IMG/VR virus record: IMGVR_UViG_3300037189_005898
Location: 1 to 60,532 of that record
Reading direction: 5' to 3' (one strand)
Length of the DNA stretch: 60,532 nucleotides
Source of the DNA: a virus
In this document: positions 44,381 through 52,777 of the stretch, one piece after another
Position numbering within the stretch: the stretch's first letter is position 1
Layout of the letters: every line of letters starts with the position of its first letter
Notes under the pieces: generated by a model
What the model saw: the letters and a program-made list of their open reading frames with translations, nothing else
Database searches by the model: none
What the model was told of the DNA's origin: nothing
Position numbers and translations under genes: made by a program

Positions 44381-46554
44381 ATAGTTGCCGGAGGAGGATT
44401 AGTATTAAGAGTTTGATTTGGTTTTGCAACATTTTTATTTTCTTGATTAGGCAATCGATTTCCTTTTAGTACTTGAGTAAACATTCCATTTTGAAACCTA
44501 CTTTCAACGTTGATAACCCTATACAGTCCGTTAAATCCAATAACCGACGACGACTTGTCTGAAGATTTACCAAAGTCATACATACCCGTTGACTGATTGA
44601 TGTCAAGCGGGCTTTTAAAAATTACACCAATGTGTACTTCGCCGTTTTGATAGTTTACTGTACCGTCTTGATTTACATTTATATAAGGTCCTGGTTTTGC
44701 TGTATAATTAGCTACACCACTCTGAATAATCCAAAACGGATCTCCTATTATCTCTAAATCTAATCCTAACATATCATTTGGATTGTTTAACGCATCGAAG
44801 AATGTCCTAGCTATCCTAACTTGTGAATTTTCCGAGCCACCGCCGCCTTTATTATCCGATGATGAATCTGTACCGATGCGTATTCTTGCAGGGCCGCCCC
44901 AGCTGCCTGGATTTGTCGAAGGCTCTGAGTCAGGCGAACTTGAAGCACTGCCGTTTGCTTGTTTACTACTTGAAGTATCTCCTGTTTGTTTTGCAGTCAC
45001 AGAATCTTGGCTTCGATTAAAATCATCAAATTGAAAAACCGAAGTGAATGCAAAATTAAATTTAATATCAAATTTTAAAACAGAAGTGTTTTTTCCTGTA
45101 TATATGTATTGATAAACTTTAGGTACTTGTGCAGCTAAATTTGGCAATCCAATAGGCTGACTATTACTGGCCATTAATGTCGAAGTGTGTACCAAATAAG
45201 GAACAACTCTGTAAACAGTTAATGTTGGTTTTGTATTTGTACTTGTATCATTAGCCGATGCAATATTGAAAACTTGAGTATCTATTCTCCACCAGGTTCG
45301 ATTACCAAACGCATCAATCTTATCTTGAGATAATGCATCAATAGCATACGTTGAATTCAAAATAACTTCATTTATAATTGACGGAATATCTATGTTTTGT
45401 GCGAATCTAAATGAACTTGTACCATCGTCGGCTGATATGCTAGATCTTACATTTACTTGTTTTGTTTTGTCATATACTTTTTTATAATCCGCTGTTGGCG
45501 CATCTGCCTTTCTTTCTTTATTAAATCCCATCGACGCTTGACCAATGGCGTTCACATCTGATGATGAATACAAAATATTTTGTGCATTATCAGTACTAAC
45601 CGTAAGATTAAATTTAGAAATTAAGGCATTAGGTAACTGACTAGTAGTCGGGTTTACCGTTGCAGTATTACTCGAACTATTAGCATCAACTGCCGAAGAC
45701 GAAATATCAGTAGGAAATAAAATTAAAATTTGATCAGATACCTGATCTTTAATTGCATTTTGTTTTTTTGTTGTGTTAACAATATTCTGTAAACTTAAGG
45801 GTCCGCTTTGTAATACTTCTTGTACAGTTTTCCCTGATATATTAATATCTGTAGGAACAGTTTGTTTTAAAACAGTTAATGCCATAGTTGAAATACTAGT
45901 GCAATTAACTGTATACTTCGATCCAGCTTCTGTTGCTTGGATATCTACAGAAGTCACTGTAAACGGAATGTGTCGTGTACAGTTAGGAACAATTTCCATG
46001 CCACCGTCTTCTTTATTACCCCTAAATTCAACTGTTAATACATAAGGTGCAACTTTAAAATTTTTATGATTTTGATTAAATGCTGCTTGTTGCATGGCTA
46101 CAACAAATAACCCAATACTATATGGTTCTGTTACTTCAAAAGAAAAAAAGTGTACATTAGTATTTTTACCGCCAGTATACCCGACTGAACTAGTCATTGT
46201 TACATTATCTATATAGAATTCATGTTTTCCAAATGCCGTTTGCACACGATTATTAGGATCACTACTAGCTGTTTTTGCTATAATAGGAAATTTATTATAG
46301 CCCTTCATAAATGTATTGTCTTTTAAATCAGCATCAGATATAGAGGTTAATGTAAAAATATAATCATAAGTGGCATAAGCATCAAGAGGATTTGCCAACG
46401 GCAACGATAGTGTTTTATCTTTAGCTGTTAAGATATTAGAAACGGTAGATATTACTCCACCGATTGAGTTAACAATATTAGCTGGATTGACTGTTGCACT
46501 CCCTGAGCTTATATTGTTACTAGTTAATGACGTGTCTAACCCTGGTAGTGCCAT
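44377..46554 (-). CDS. baseplate hub-like structural protein
   Basis: 725 residues. It lies between genes 53 and 5, the place of a conserved structural gene in marine T4-like phages. Early residues contain NPLDAYATYDYIFTLTSISDADL and FYIDNVTMTSSVGYTGG; the C-terminal third contains LDLEIIGDPFWIIQSGVANY, VIFKSPLDINQSTGMYDFG and FNGLYRVINVESRFQNGMFTQVLKGNRLPNQ. The last block resembles hub proteins of the gp27/gpD type that hold the spike. A Ser/Gly/Asn linker lies at about 515-570. The start overlaps gene 53's end closely. Assignment as hub is inferred from motif and context. Confidence 0.6.
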   Translation of the reverse strand: MALPGLDTSLTSNNISSGSATVNPANIVNSIGGVISTVSNILTAKDKTLSLPLANPLDAYATYDYIFTLTSISDADLKDNTFMKGYNKFPIIAKTASSDPNNRVQTAFGKHEFYIDNVTMTSSVGYTGGKNTNVHFFSFEVTEPYSIGLFVVAMQQAAFNQNHKNFKVAPYVLTVEFRGNKEDGGMEIVPNCTRHIPFTVTSVDIQATEAGSKYTVNCTSISTMALTVLKQTVPTDINISGKTVQEVLQSGPLSLQNIVNTTKKQNAIKDQVSDQILILFPTDISSSAVDANSSSNTATVNPTTSQLPNALISKFNLTVSTDNAQNILYSSSDVNAIGQASMGFNKERKADAPTADYKKVYDKTKQVNVRSSISADDGTSSFRFAQNIDIPSIINEVILNSTYAIDALSQDKIDAFGNRTWWRIDTQVFNIASANDTSTNTKPTLTVYRVVPYLVHTSTLMASNSQPIGLPNLAAQVPKVYQYIYTGKNTSVLKFDIKFNFAFTSVFQFDDFNRSQDSVTAKQTGDTSSSKQANGSASSSPDSEPSTNPGSWGGPARIRIGTDSSSDNKGGGGSENSQVRIARTFFDALNNPNDMLGLDLEIIGDPFWIIQSGVANYTAKPGPYINVNQDGTVNYQNGEVHIGVIFKSPLDINQSTGMYDFGKSSDKSSSVIGFNGLYRVINVESRFQNGMFTQVLKGNRLPNQENKNVAKPNQTLNTNPPPATI

Positions 46555-46555
46555 T

Positions 46556-46861
46556 TTATAATCCTAACACCTTTTTTAAACTGCTATTTTTAGGAATATA
46601 AATCTGTACCCCTGGTATAAAGTCAAAAATAGGATCTTCTAAAACATTCATATTTCTTTGAATAAAGACCCACCATAAACCAGCTTGCCCATACAAATCG
46701 TACGCTAATAGATCTGGTCTATAAGTATATTGAGGTTCAATTGTATATAAAAAATCATCGGCTTCTGCACTGACTGATCGAATTTGTAAAAAATCTAAAT
46801 TAAAATTATTTTTTATCGGAGTCAGATAATACGGACTAGTGTTAGAATATTTTGCAGACAT
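46556..46861 (-). CDS. 53: baseplate wedge protein gp53
   Basis: 101 residues, with the gp53 signature DDFLYTIEPQYTYRPDLLAYDLYGQAGLWWVFIQRNMNVLEDPIFDF followed by GVQIYIPKNSSLKKVLG. In T4 it is a wedge protein needed to join wedges around the hub (T4 gp53 has 196 residues), so this is a short version. It is tightly packed, 1 nt from the hub-like gene and 2 nt from gene 48. Confidence 0.8.
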   Translation of the reverse strand: MSAKYSNTSPYYLTPIKNNFNLDFLQIRSVSAEADDFLYTIEPQYTYRPDLLAYDLYGQAGLWWVFIQRNMNVLEDPIFDFIPGVQIYIPKNSSLKKVLGL

Positions 46862-46863
46862 AA

Positions 46864-47883
46864 TTAAATATACCCTGTAGAACCGCTAACATAACCGCCA
46901 GTAACAAATCTATCAAGACTAAAGCTTCTAGCAGATTGTCTACTATATGTTGCTTCTAGTGAAATTGTAAACTGACTTTTTGTGGGAACATAAGCAAACC
47001 CTGCTGGGGTCGATCCTGTAATACCTAAACTTCCTGCTACACTAGCAACAGAACTAACCGCACCTAATATATTACTTGCCGAATTAGCTAATCCTGCATA
47101 ATCTTTTAACGACGGCACTCCACCGATGCCTCCTAATAACCCACTTAACGAGTCTGCAACATCGGCTATTGCACCAGCTAAACTACCTTGAACATTTACT
47201 CCAATATAATCACAATCATTTGGAAGTGTGCAATTAAAACTAGTTAATACCACAGGTACATTTTTAAAAACATATTGGCCGTAACCATTAAGTCTGACAA
47301 TAGGAGGAGGATTTCCTGCCTTTGGATCGGCTCCTGTGAACATTTTACTTAAACTTCGAAGATAATGGACTGCTGCTATCCAATATAAAGCTTGTGTTTG
47401 ATCTTCTACGTTCATCGGGGCTACAATTTCTACTGTACCAGGACTACTACTTTTATATGCCCGGAAAGGATAATTAGTATGCACGGGTTGGTGAGGTTGA
47501 TACGTAGCACCAGACTTCATAGTGATTGTTGGAGTATAGGGGAAAATTAGACCGCCTGCATCCTTTAACGGTGCAAGAACAGGACTTCCCCTAAAACTAG
47601 GCCATGTAGGTAAGCTTAATCGTACTCTCCAATCATTAGGATCAGCGTCTCCGCCCAGGAAACTAGCAAACGCACTGCCTAAATCCCCAATTGCTTCGCC
47701 TGCTGTTGGCAATGCTGAGCTTCTAAGAACGCTAGCAACATCGCTTCCGTCTGCAGTTAACGCATTACTCAAGTTTCGAACTGATGCGAACGATGTTTGC
47801 GCACTGCTAATAATATTCGATGTTGCATTAATTGTCGAGCTTACGCCACTACCAAATGACGAGTTATTACGTAATGCTGGCAT
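46864..47883 (-). CDS. 48: baseplate tail-tube initiator gp48-like
   Basis: 339 residues. The segment DWRVRLSLPTWP, then GGLIFPYTPTITMKSGATYQPHQPVHTNYPFRAY, VEIVAPMNVEDQTQALYWIAAVHYLRSLSKMFTG and PPPIVRLNGYGQYVFKNVPVVLTSF, is the pattern of the gp48/gp54 family that caps the baseplate and starts tail-tube assembly. The N-terminal 70 residues are Ser/Ala-rich. It is the first gene of the minus-strand baseplate operon; its late promoter lies 22 nt ahead. Confidence 0.75.
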   Translation of the reverse strand: MPALRNNSSFGSGVSSTINATSNIISSAQTSFASVRNLSNALTADGSDVASVLRSSALPTAGEAIGDLGSAFASFLGGDADPNDWRVRLSLPTWPSFRGSPVLAPLKDAGGLIFPYTPTITMKSGATYQPHQPVHTNYPFRAYKSSSPGTVEIVAPMNVEDQTQALYWIAAVHYLRSLSKMFTGADPKAGNPPPIVRLNGYGQYVFKNVPVVLTSFNCTLPNDCDYIGVNVQGSLAGAIADVADSLSGLLGGIGGVPSLKDYAGLANSASNILGAVSSVASVAGSLGITGSTPAGFAYVPTKSQFTISLEATYSRQSARSFSLDRFVTGGYVSGSTGYI

Positions 47884-47904
47884 ATATTTGTCCTCTTTGA
47901 CAAG

Positions 47905-47911
47905 TATTTAT
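47905..47911 (-). promoter_or_regulatory. T4-type late promoter
   Basis: AATAAATACTTG on the minus strand; ATAAATA core, 22 nt ahead of gene 48's ATG at 47883. It abuts the sigma70-type promoter that fires the other way. Confidence 0.75.
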
Positions 47912-47940
47912 TTGATTTTATTAAGTGCGTAGTTTATAAT
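47912..47940 (+). promoter_or_regulatory. sigma70-type promoter for the gene 55-47-46 operon
   Basis: TTGATT (47912-47917), a 17-nt spacer, TATAAT (47935-47940). It points at gene 55 (ATG 47962, about 15 nt downstream of the likely start site). AGGAAT provides the Shine-Dalgarno sequence. Confidence 0.75.
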
Positions 47941-47961
47941 TTTACAATATAGGAATATCAC

Positions 47962-48801
47962 ATGACACCAACCCAACCAGTAAAAGTAAATTATCTAAAC
48001 AATAAAGACTTACTAGCTGAAATACATAAGTCCAAAAGCTCATATTGCAGCTTTACCAAAGCAGAATATCATCAATATGATATAATTTTGCCTAGTATAG
48101 AAAAAATTAATATTAGAACCATTGCAGAAGCTAAACGCAACAAAGCAAAAAGACTAGGTGAACAGGATTATGCACGTAGAAAAGCTGCTGGAGAAAAGGT
48201 TAAACAAGCAGATTGCGAAGTCGACTACAAGAAAATACTTAAACAAGAATTAGTGTTTAGAGTTATGACATTTGATCATATACCATTAAACAATACTCGC
48301 AAAAAGAATCCAAAAACTACAGCAGATCATAGAGATAAAGTAAACTTTCCTCCGTTTCAACATTGGAAATTTAACGACGAAGATGAACTAGAGTGTGTTG
48401 GTAAAAGTCATTGGAAAGGCACTGTTGGTAAAGGTCATTTTGATAAAGATAAAGGACAAATTACAAACAATCTAGCACGTATGATGCTTAAATTATGTGA
48501 GCGGTATGCTACAAGAGGTAATGTAAGAGGATATACTTACAATGACGAAATGAAAGGGCAAGCAATTTTACAGCTCACTCAAATAGGATTACAATTCGAT
48601 GAATCTAAATCAGACAACCCTTTTGCTTATTTCACTGCTGCTGTTACTAATAGTTTTGTTCGAGTAATTAACATTGAAAAACGCAATCAAAATATACGAG
48701 ATGACATTTTAGAAATTAATGGCATGAATCCTAGTTACACACGAATAAGCGACGGCGAACATGCTGCTGCTATGAAAAGATTTGACGAGAGTAGCGAATG
48801 A
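47962..48801 (+). CDS. 55: late-transcription sigma factor gp55
   Basis: 279 residues. The N-terminus KVNYLNNKDLLAEIHKSKSSYCSF and the segment IRTIAEAKRNKAKRLGEQDY fit gp55 of T4-like marine phages. The C-terminal part (MMLKLCERYATRGNVRGYTY, then ILQLTQIGLQFDESKSDNPFAYFTAAVTNSFVRVIN) matches sigma region 2-type helices that bind the core and melt late promoters. gp55 guides host core polymerase to TATAAATA, and several such sites are in this window. Longer than T4 gp55 (185). It is coupled to gene 47 by ATGA overlap. Transcribed from a host-type promoter, as a gene needed before late transcription should be. Confidence 0.87.
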   Translation: MTPTQPVKVNYLNNKDLLAEIHKSKSSYCSFTKAEYHQYDIILPSIEKINIRTIAEAKRNKAKRLGEQDYARRKAAGEKVKQADCEVDYKKILKQELVFRVMTFDHIPLNNTRKKNPKTTADHRDKVNFPPFQHWKFNDEDELECVGKSHWKGTVGKGHFDKDKGQITNNLARMMLKLCERYATRGNVRGYTYNDEMKGQAILQLTQIGLQFDESKSDNPFAYFTAAVTNSFVRVINIEKRNQNIRDDILEINGMNPSYTRISDGEHAAAMKRFDESSE

Positions 48802-49808
48802 GTCTATTTAAAAAAGTAGCTTGTTTTACAGACATACACTTTGGTTTGAAAAGTAATAGCCAGACACATAATCAAGACTGTTTAGACTTTGTTGACTGGT
48901 ATATTGCAGAAGCTAAACAGGCTGGCTGCGATACTGGAATGTTTATGGGCGATTGGCATCACAATCGCAACAGTCTCAACATTACAACTATGGATTATAG
49001 CCTGCGGGCATTAGAAAAACTAGGTCAAGCATTTGATCAGTTCTTCTTCTTTCCCGGAAATCACGATTTGTACTATAAGGATAAACGTGATATCCATAGT
49101 GTAGAGTTTGGCAAATACATTCCGGGCATTACTATAGTTCACGAACCTGTGACTATCGGCGAAGTCACTATGTGTCCTTGGTTAGTCGGCGATGAATGGA
49201 AGCATATTGGTAAAAAACATACCGGCAAATATATTTTTGGACATTTTGAACTGCCTAACTTCTTTATGAACGCTATGGTACAGATGCCAGATCATGGTGA
49301 AATACAACTCGATAACTTCAAAGAATATGAATTAGGATTCAGCGGACACTTCCACAAACGTCAACAGCAGGGCAATATGATCTATATTGGCAATGCTTTT
49401 CCTCACAATTATGCAGATGCGTGGGATGACGAGCGTGGGATGATGATTTTAGAATGGGGCAAACAGCCAGAATATCTAACTTGGCCGGAACAACCTACAT
49501 TCCGCACAACAAAATTAAGTGAATTAATTGATAATGCATCTATCATTAAACCTAAACAACATCTTCGTGTTGCATTGGACATTGATGTAAGTTATGAAGA
49601 AGCAAGTTTTATTAAAGAAAAGTTTTTACAAGATTATGCAATTAGAGAACTTACATTAATAGCTGAACGCAAAGAAACACAAATAGATACCAACCTCGAA
49701 ATACAAGCATTTGAAAGCGTAGACGAAATTGTAGCTAATCAAATCACTTCTATCGAATCCGATGCTTTTAATAAAATCACTCTGCTGGAAATTTATAATA
49801 GTCTATGA
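48798..49808 (+). CDS. 47: recombination nuclease subunit gp47 (Mre11/SbcD-like)
   Basis: 336-residue metallophosphoesterase. Metal-binding motifs occur in Mre11 order: FTDIHFG (10-16), MGDWHHN (50-56), FPGNHD (85-90), then GHFELP and SGHFHKRQ further on. With gp46 it forms the nuclease/ATPase that processes DNA ends for phage recombination and recombination-dependent replication. T4 gp47 has 339 residues. It starts inside gene 55's stop (ATGA) and ends inside gene 46's start (ATGA), so the operon is coupled. Confidence 0.92.
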   Translation: MSLFKKVACFTDIHFGLKSNSQTHNQDCLDFVDWYIAEAKQAGCDTGMFMGDWHHNRNSLNITTMDYSLRALEKLGQAFDQFFFFPGNHDLYYKDKRDIHSVEFGKYIPGITIVHEPVTIGEVTMCPWLVGDEWKHIGKKHTGKYIFGHFELPNFFMNAMVQMPDHGEIQLDNFKEYELGFSGHFHKRQQQGNMIYIGNAFPHNYADAWDDERGMMILEWGKQPEYLTWPEQPTFRTTKLSELIDNASIIKPKQHLRVALDIDVSYEEASFIKEKFLQDYAIRELTLIAERKETQIDTNLEIQAFESVDEIVANQITSIESDAFNKITLLEIYNSL

Positions 49809-51583
49809 TCAGAATTAAGAATTTAACAGTAAAAAACTTCATGAGCGTAGGCAATCAGACCCAAGCCGTGGACTTTAGCAAACAACAATTAACGCTTGTA
49901 CTAGGTGAAAACTTAGATCAAGGCGGCGACGATAGTGGCAGTCGAAACGGTACTGGTAAAACAACTATTGTTAATGCCTTGAGCTATGCACTATACGGCA
50001 ATGCTCTTACAAATATCAAAAAAGATAACTTAATTAATAAAATTAACAATAAGAATATGTTAGTTACGTTAAGTTTTGAAAAGAATGGGGTAGACTATCG
50101 TATAGAACGAGGTCGCAAACCTAATGTACTAAAATTCTTTATTAATAATCAAGCACAAGATAGTGACGAAACTGATGATGCACAAGGCGATAGTAGAGAA
50201 ACACAAAAGGATTTAGATGAGCTACTTGGTATGAGTCATGATATGTTTAAACATATCGTTGCACTTAATACATATACTGAACCATTCCTCAGTATGAAAA
50301 CTGCGGATCAACGTACTATCATTGAACAACTGCTAGGAATTACGCAATTGTCTGACAAAGCAGAACGTCTTAAAGAGCTAATTCGTCAAACTAAAGATGT
50401 TATTACACAAGAGACTGCAAACATAGAAGCAGCAAAACGCAGTAACGAAAAAATACAGCAAAGCATTGACGGTCTAAACTCAAGACGAACTGCTTGGTAT
50501 GCTCAACAAAAAACAGACTTAGAAAAAATAGGTCTAGCTATTGTAGAATTAGAAAATGTAGACATAGAAGCAGAGATTATAGCACATGCTGAACTAAAAG
50601 CTCACTTAGAAAGCAAAACTAAACATACTAGCTTGATGAAAGAACGTGCTACACTGGAGAGTGCAATTATTCAAGCAGATAAAACAGTTAAAAAATATAC
50701 TGCTGAAGACAATCAGCTTGAAAAAAATAAGTGCCCTGCTTGCGAACAAGAGCTCCAGGATCACAAGCACGAAGAAATGCGAGCTACTTCTGCAAAAAAT
50801 CTAGGCGATGCTCATACATATCTACAGAAACTAACTGCGGATTATGCTCGTGTCAATGATGAGATTGCCGCAGTAGGTGAATTAGGCACACGCCCTGACA
50901 CATATTATGATACTGTCGAGCAGGCACTAAAACATCAGAACAATTTGAAAACGCTTGAAACACAATTAATCACACGATCAGAAGAAGTTGATCCGTATCA
51001 AGAACAGATCGATGAATTAAACAATACTGCCATGCAGGAAATATCATGGAACACTGTTAACAATGCAACAGAACTTAAGAATCATCAAGAGTTCTTACTA
51101 AAACTGTTAACAAACAAAGACAGTTTTATTCGCAAGAAGATTATTGATCAAAATTTAGCTTATCTGAATAACAGACTAAGTCATTACTTAGATAAAATGG
51201 GTCTACCTCATCTTGTAACATTCCAAAACGATTTAACTGTAGAGATTACTCAGTTAGGACAAGACTTAGACTTTGATAACTTATCACGAGGTGAGCGCAA
51301 TAGATTAATCTTAGGATTGTCGTGGGCATTTAGAGATGTGTGGGAAAGTTTATATCAAAGTTGTAACTTGCTATTCATTGACGAGCTAATTGATAACGGA
51401 CTTGATGCTGCAGGAGTAGAGAACGCACTGTCAGTACTAAAGAAATTTGCTAGAGAACGTAACAAGAATGTATACTTAATCAGCCACAAGGACGAACTTG
51501 TCGGCAGAGTCAGTAATGTTCTTAAAGTAATTAAAGAAAACGGATTTACTAGCTATGCAAATGACGTAGAGGTTTCAAATTAA
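49805..51583 (+). CDS. 46: recombination nuclease subunit gp46 (Rad50/SbcC-like)
   Basis: 592-residue SMC-like ATPase. Walker A GSRNGTGKTT (45-54); a coiled coil at about 180-450 broken by the zinc hook CPAC (310-313, EKNKCPACEQEL); the ABC signature LSRGERNR near 490 and Walker B LLFIDELIDNGLD near 517. Hook Cys pairs join two molecules through zinc in the family. Slightly longer than T4 gp46 (560). Together with gp47 it resects DNA ends; in T4 this feeds replication that supports late transcription, consistent with its operon with gene 55. Confidence 0.93.
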   Translation: MIRIKNLTVKNFMSVGNQTQAVDFSKQQLTLVLGENLDQGGDDSGSRNGTGKTTIVNALSYALYGNALTNIKKDNLINKINNKNMLVTLSFEKNGVDYRIERGRKPNVLKFFINNQAQDSDETDDAQGDSRETQKDLDELLGMSHDMFKHIVALNTYTEPFLSMKTADQRTIIEQLLGITQLSDKAERLKELIRQTKDVITQETANIEAAKRSNEKIQQSIDGLNSRRTAWYAQQKTDLEKIGLAIVELENVDIEAEIIAHAELKAHLESKTKHTSLMKERATLESAIIQADKTVKKYTAEDNQLEKNKCPACEQELQDHKHEEMRATSAKNLGDAHTYLQKLTADYARVNDEIAAVGELGTRPDTYYDTVEQALKHQNNLKTLETQLITRSEEVDPYQEQIDELNNTAMQEISWNTVNNATELKNHQEFLLKLLTNKDSFIRKKIIDQNLAYLNNRLSHYLDKMGLPHLVTFQNDLTVEITQLGQDLDFDNLSRGERNRLILGLSWAFRDVWESLYQSCNLLFIDELIDNGLDAAGVENALSVLKKFARERNKNVYLISHKDELVGRVSNVLKVIKENGFTSYANDVEVSN

Positions 51584-51849
51584 TGCAGCCGGACGAAGAA
51601 CTACATGCTGAACTAATGCGCCTCTTCAGAAAATATTTTGAAGAGAATCAGCGCCTAGTAAATACCGGCACTAAAAGGGCATGTATCAACACACGCAATC
51701 TGTTAGCGGACATACGTATCGTTGCAAGACAGCGCAGGGCTGCACTACAAGAATGGCGTAATTGGAAAGACGAAGTTTGGGAAGATCAAAAGGCAGAACG
51801 AAAGGCTCAGAAGGAAGCAAAGGCAAGGACATCCAATGATAAACAGTAG
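51583..51849 (+). CDS. small basic conserved phage protein
   Basis: 88 residues, highly charged and basic (NTGTKRACINTRNLLADIRIVARQRRAALQEWRN), ending with a long Lys/Glu/Ala helix (AERKAQKEAKARTSNDKQ). It looks like a small nucleic-acid-associated protein, but no known fold is evident. It is coupled to gene 46 (TAATG) and ends with TAG directly touching the next ATG. Its position suggests a role with recombination or late transcription, which is inference only. Confidence 0.6.
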   Translation: MQPDEELHAELMRLFRKYFEENQRLVNTGTKRACINTRNLLADIRIVARQRRAALQEWRNWKDEVWEDQKAERKAQKEAKARTSNDKQ

Positions 51850-52293
51850 ATGTCCTGGTATTATCAAAACGAAATAATAGAAAATCTACCTGAAGATTGC
51901 GTAGGATTTGTATATCTTATTACTAATCTTACTACAGGACGCATGTATATAGGCAAAAAGCTGGCAAAATTCAGCAAAACTACTTACAAAGTAGTTAAAT
52001 TCAAGAATGGCAACAAAAAAAGGCAAAAGATAAAGTCAAAAATAGACAGCGATTGGCGCGAATACTACGGTTCTAATATAGAATTAAACAAAGATGTCGT
52101 AGAATTAGGACCAGAAAACTTTAAAAGAGAGATACTTTTTTACTGTTCCAGTAAGCCAGAAGCTAGCTATATCGAAGCACGAGAGCAGTTTTCTCGCCGT
52201 GTTCTAGAGTCAAATGACTATTATAACGGGCATATTCAAGTGCGTGTGCATGGTTCACATATACGCAAATCTCAAGATAAACAGGCAAAATAA
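51850..52293 (+). CDS. GIY-YIG nuclease-fold protein, SegE-like
   Basis: 147 residues. The N-terminal part matches the GIY-YIG family: CVGFVYLITNLTTGRMYIGKKLAKF has both the GxVY and the YIG elements. Further segments SDWREYYGSN, GPENFKREILFYCSSKPEASYIEAREQF and YYNGHIQVRVHGSHIRK match the SegE-type subgroup conserved in T4-like phages, where Arg, His/Tyr and Glu residues bind metal. It could be a resident phage nuclease or a free-standing homing endonuclease. It sits next to an unusual structured non-coding stretch, which would suit a mobile endonuclease, but a structural or DNA-processing role is also possible. Confidence 0.68.
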   Translation: MSWYYQNEIIENLPEDCVGFVYLITNLTTGRMYIGKKLAKFSKTTYKVVKFKNGNKKRQKIKSKIDSDWREYYGSNIELNKDVVELGPENFKREILFYCSSKPEASYIEAREQFSRRVLESNDYYNGHIQVRVHGSHIRKSQDKQAK

Positions 52294-52461
52294 AGCGGTT
52301 TTTGGCTAGCGCAGGCTTATTTCGTGCGCATATGACAAGAGGACCACGAGTCACTCGGACATAAATCTCTGCCGCAAGAGTGCTTAACCACTACCCAAAA
52401 TGGATGATGACAGCTTTGTAAGCCCTGCTGTTTGGTTATTTGAAACGGATTTAAAGGCAAA

Positions 52462-52599
52462 ATGAAGGGAGAAAACCCTACGTTTACAAGCATGATAGCG
52501 TATGTTTGTAAACCGCCGTCAGGAAAGACGTGGCTCGAGGTACAGGCTGACCGCCTCTGTAATGCCATAACGCTGTGTGACATTGTGCAACTCGGATAA
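52462..52599 (+). CDS. possible 45-residue protein in the structured island (low confidence)
   Basis: ATG at 52462 preceded by AAAGG at a good Shine-Dalgarno distance; 45 codons to TAA. Translated: MKGENPTFTSMIAYVCKPPS, then GKTWLEVQADRLCNAITLCD and IVQLG. It is joined by ATGA to a 21-codon frame starting at 52402 (MDDDSFVSPAVWLFETDLKA). No homologue is known to me. A strong stem-loop lies in the frame, so this may be coincidental within an RNA. Confidence 0.2.
   Translation: MKGENPTFTSMIAYVCKPPSGKTWLEVQADRLCNAITLCDIVQLG
52482..52513 (+). repeat. 12-bp stem-loop
   Basis: GTTTACAAGCAT pairs with ATGTTTGTAAAC (one G-U), 8-nt loop; the strongest inverted repeat inside the island. Confidence 0.75.
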
Positions 52600-52603
52600 T
52601 GTT

Positions 52604-52624
52604 CTTAGCCCGCCCTGGGCTAAG
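52604..52624 (+). repeat. 8-bp GC-rich stem-loop
   Basis: CTTAGCCC pairs with GGGCTAAG, 5-nt loop (GCCCT). No T-run follows, so not a standard terminator. Confidence 0.75.
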
Positions 52625-52719
52625 TGTGACTGAACAATCTGGATAATATTTAAAATGCTTCGCATTATAATAGTTCAATAATATTAAAAAGAAGAAATGC
52701 TCGAGCGTGAGCGAAGAGC

Positions 52720-52738
52720 AGATGAACGTAGTTCATCT
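52720..52738 (+). repeat. 8-bp stem-loop ahead of late promoter
   Basis: AGATGAAC pairs with GTTCATCT around GTA. It lies just ahead of the late promoter at 52749 and may end or process transcripts coming from the gene 46 operon; no T-run. Confidence 0.6.
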
Positions 52739-52748
52739 TAAAAGAATA

Positions 52749-52755
52749 ATAAATA
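52749..52755 (+). promoter_or_regulatory. T4-type late promoter
   Basis: AATAAATATC, ATAAATA core on the plus strand, 23 nt ahead of the ATG at 52778. Confidence 0.7.
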
Positions 52756-52777
52756 TCATACTAACCTAGAAAGCATC

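Larger units (their letters stand above)
52294..52748 (+). other. 484-bp gap: structured, more GC-rich, unexplained
   Basis: The longest stretch in this window without a convincing gene. It looks visibly richer in G and C than its neighbours. It contains several inverted repeats: small ones (GCGCA/TGCGC near 52309-52330; CGAG-TCA-CTCG near 52347; CTCT/AGAG near 52367; AGTG/CACT near 52379) and strong ones listed separately. It may encode a structured RNA or be an inserted piece. Possible small plus-strand frames of 21 and 45 codons overlap by ATGA at 52462. No tRNA, tmRNA, RNase P or intron core could be made to fit by eye. Confidence 0.5.

Noticed and set aside
52317-52440. A tRNA on the minus strand in the island (TAGTGGTTAAGCAC resembles a D-arm)
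   Set aside because: No pairing acceptor stem, no proper anticodon loop and no TTCRANY T-loop; hairpins have 4-bp stems with 6-nt loops.
52317-52678. Minus-strand open frames of 88, 64 and 63 residues over the island
   Set aside because: Cys/Ser/His-rich, no Shine-Dalgarno site, no late promoter, and they overlap the stems; they look like by-products of a non-coding region.
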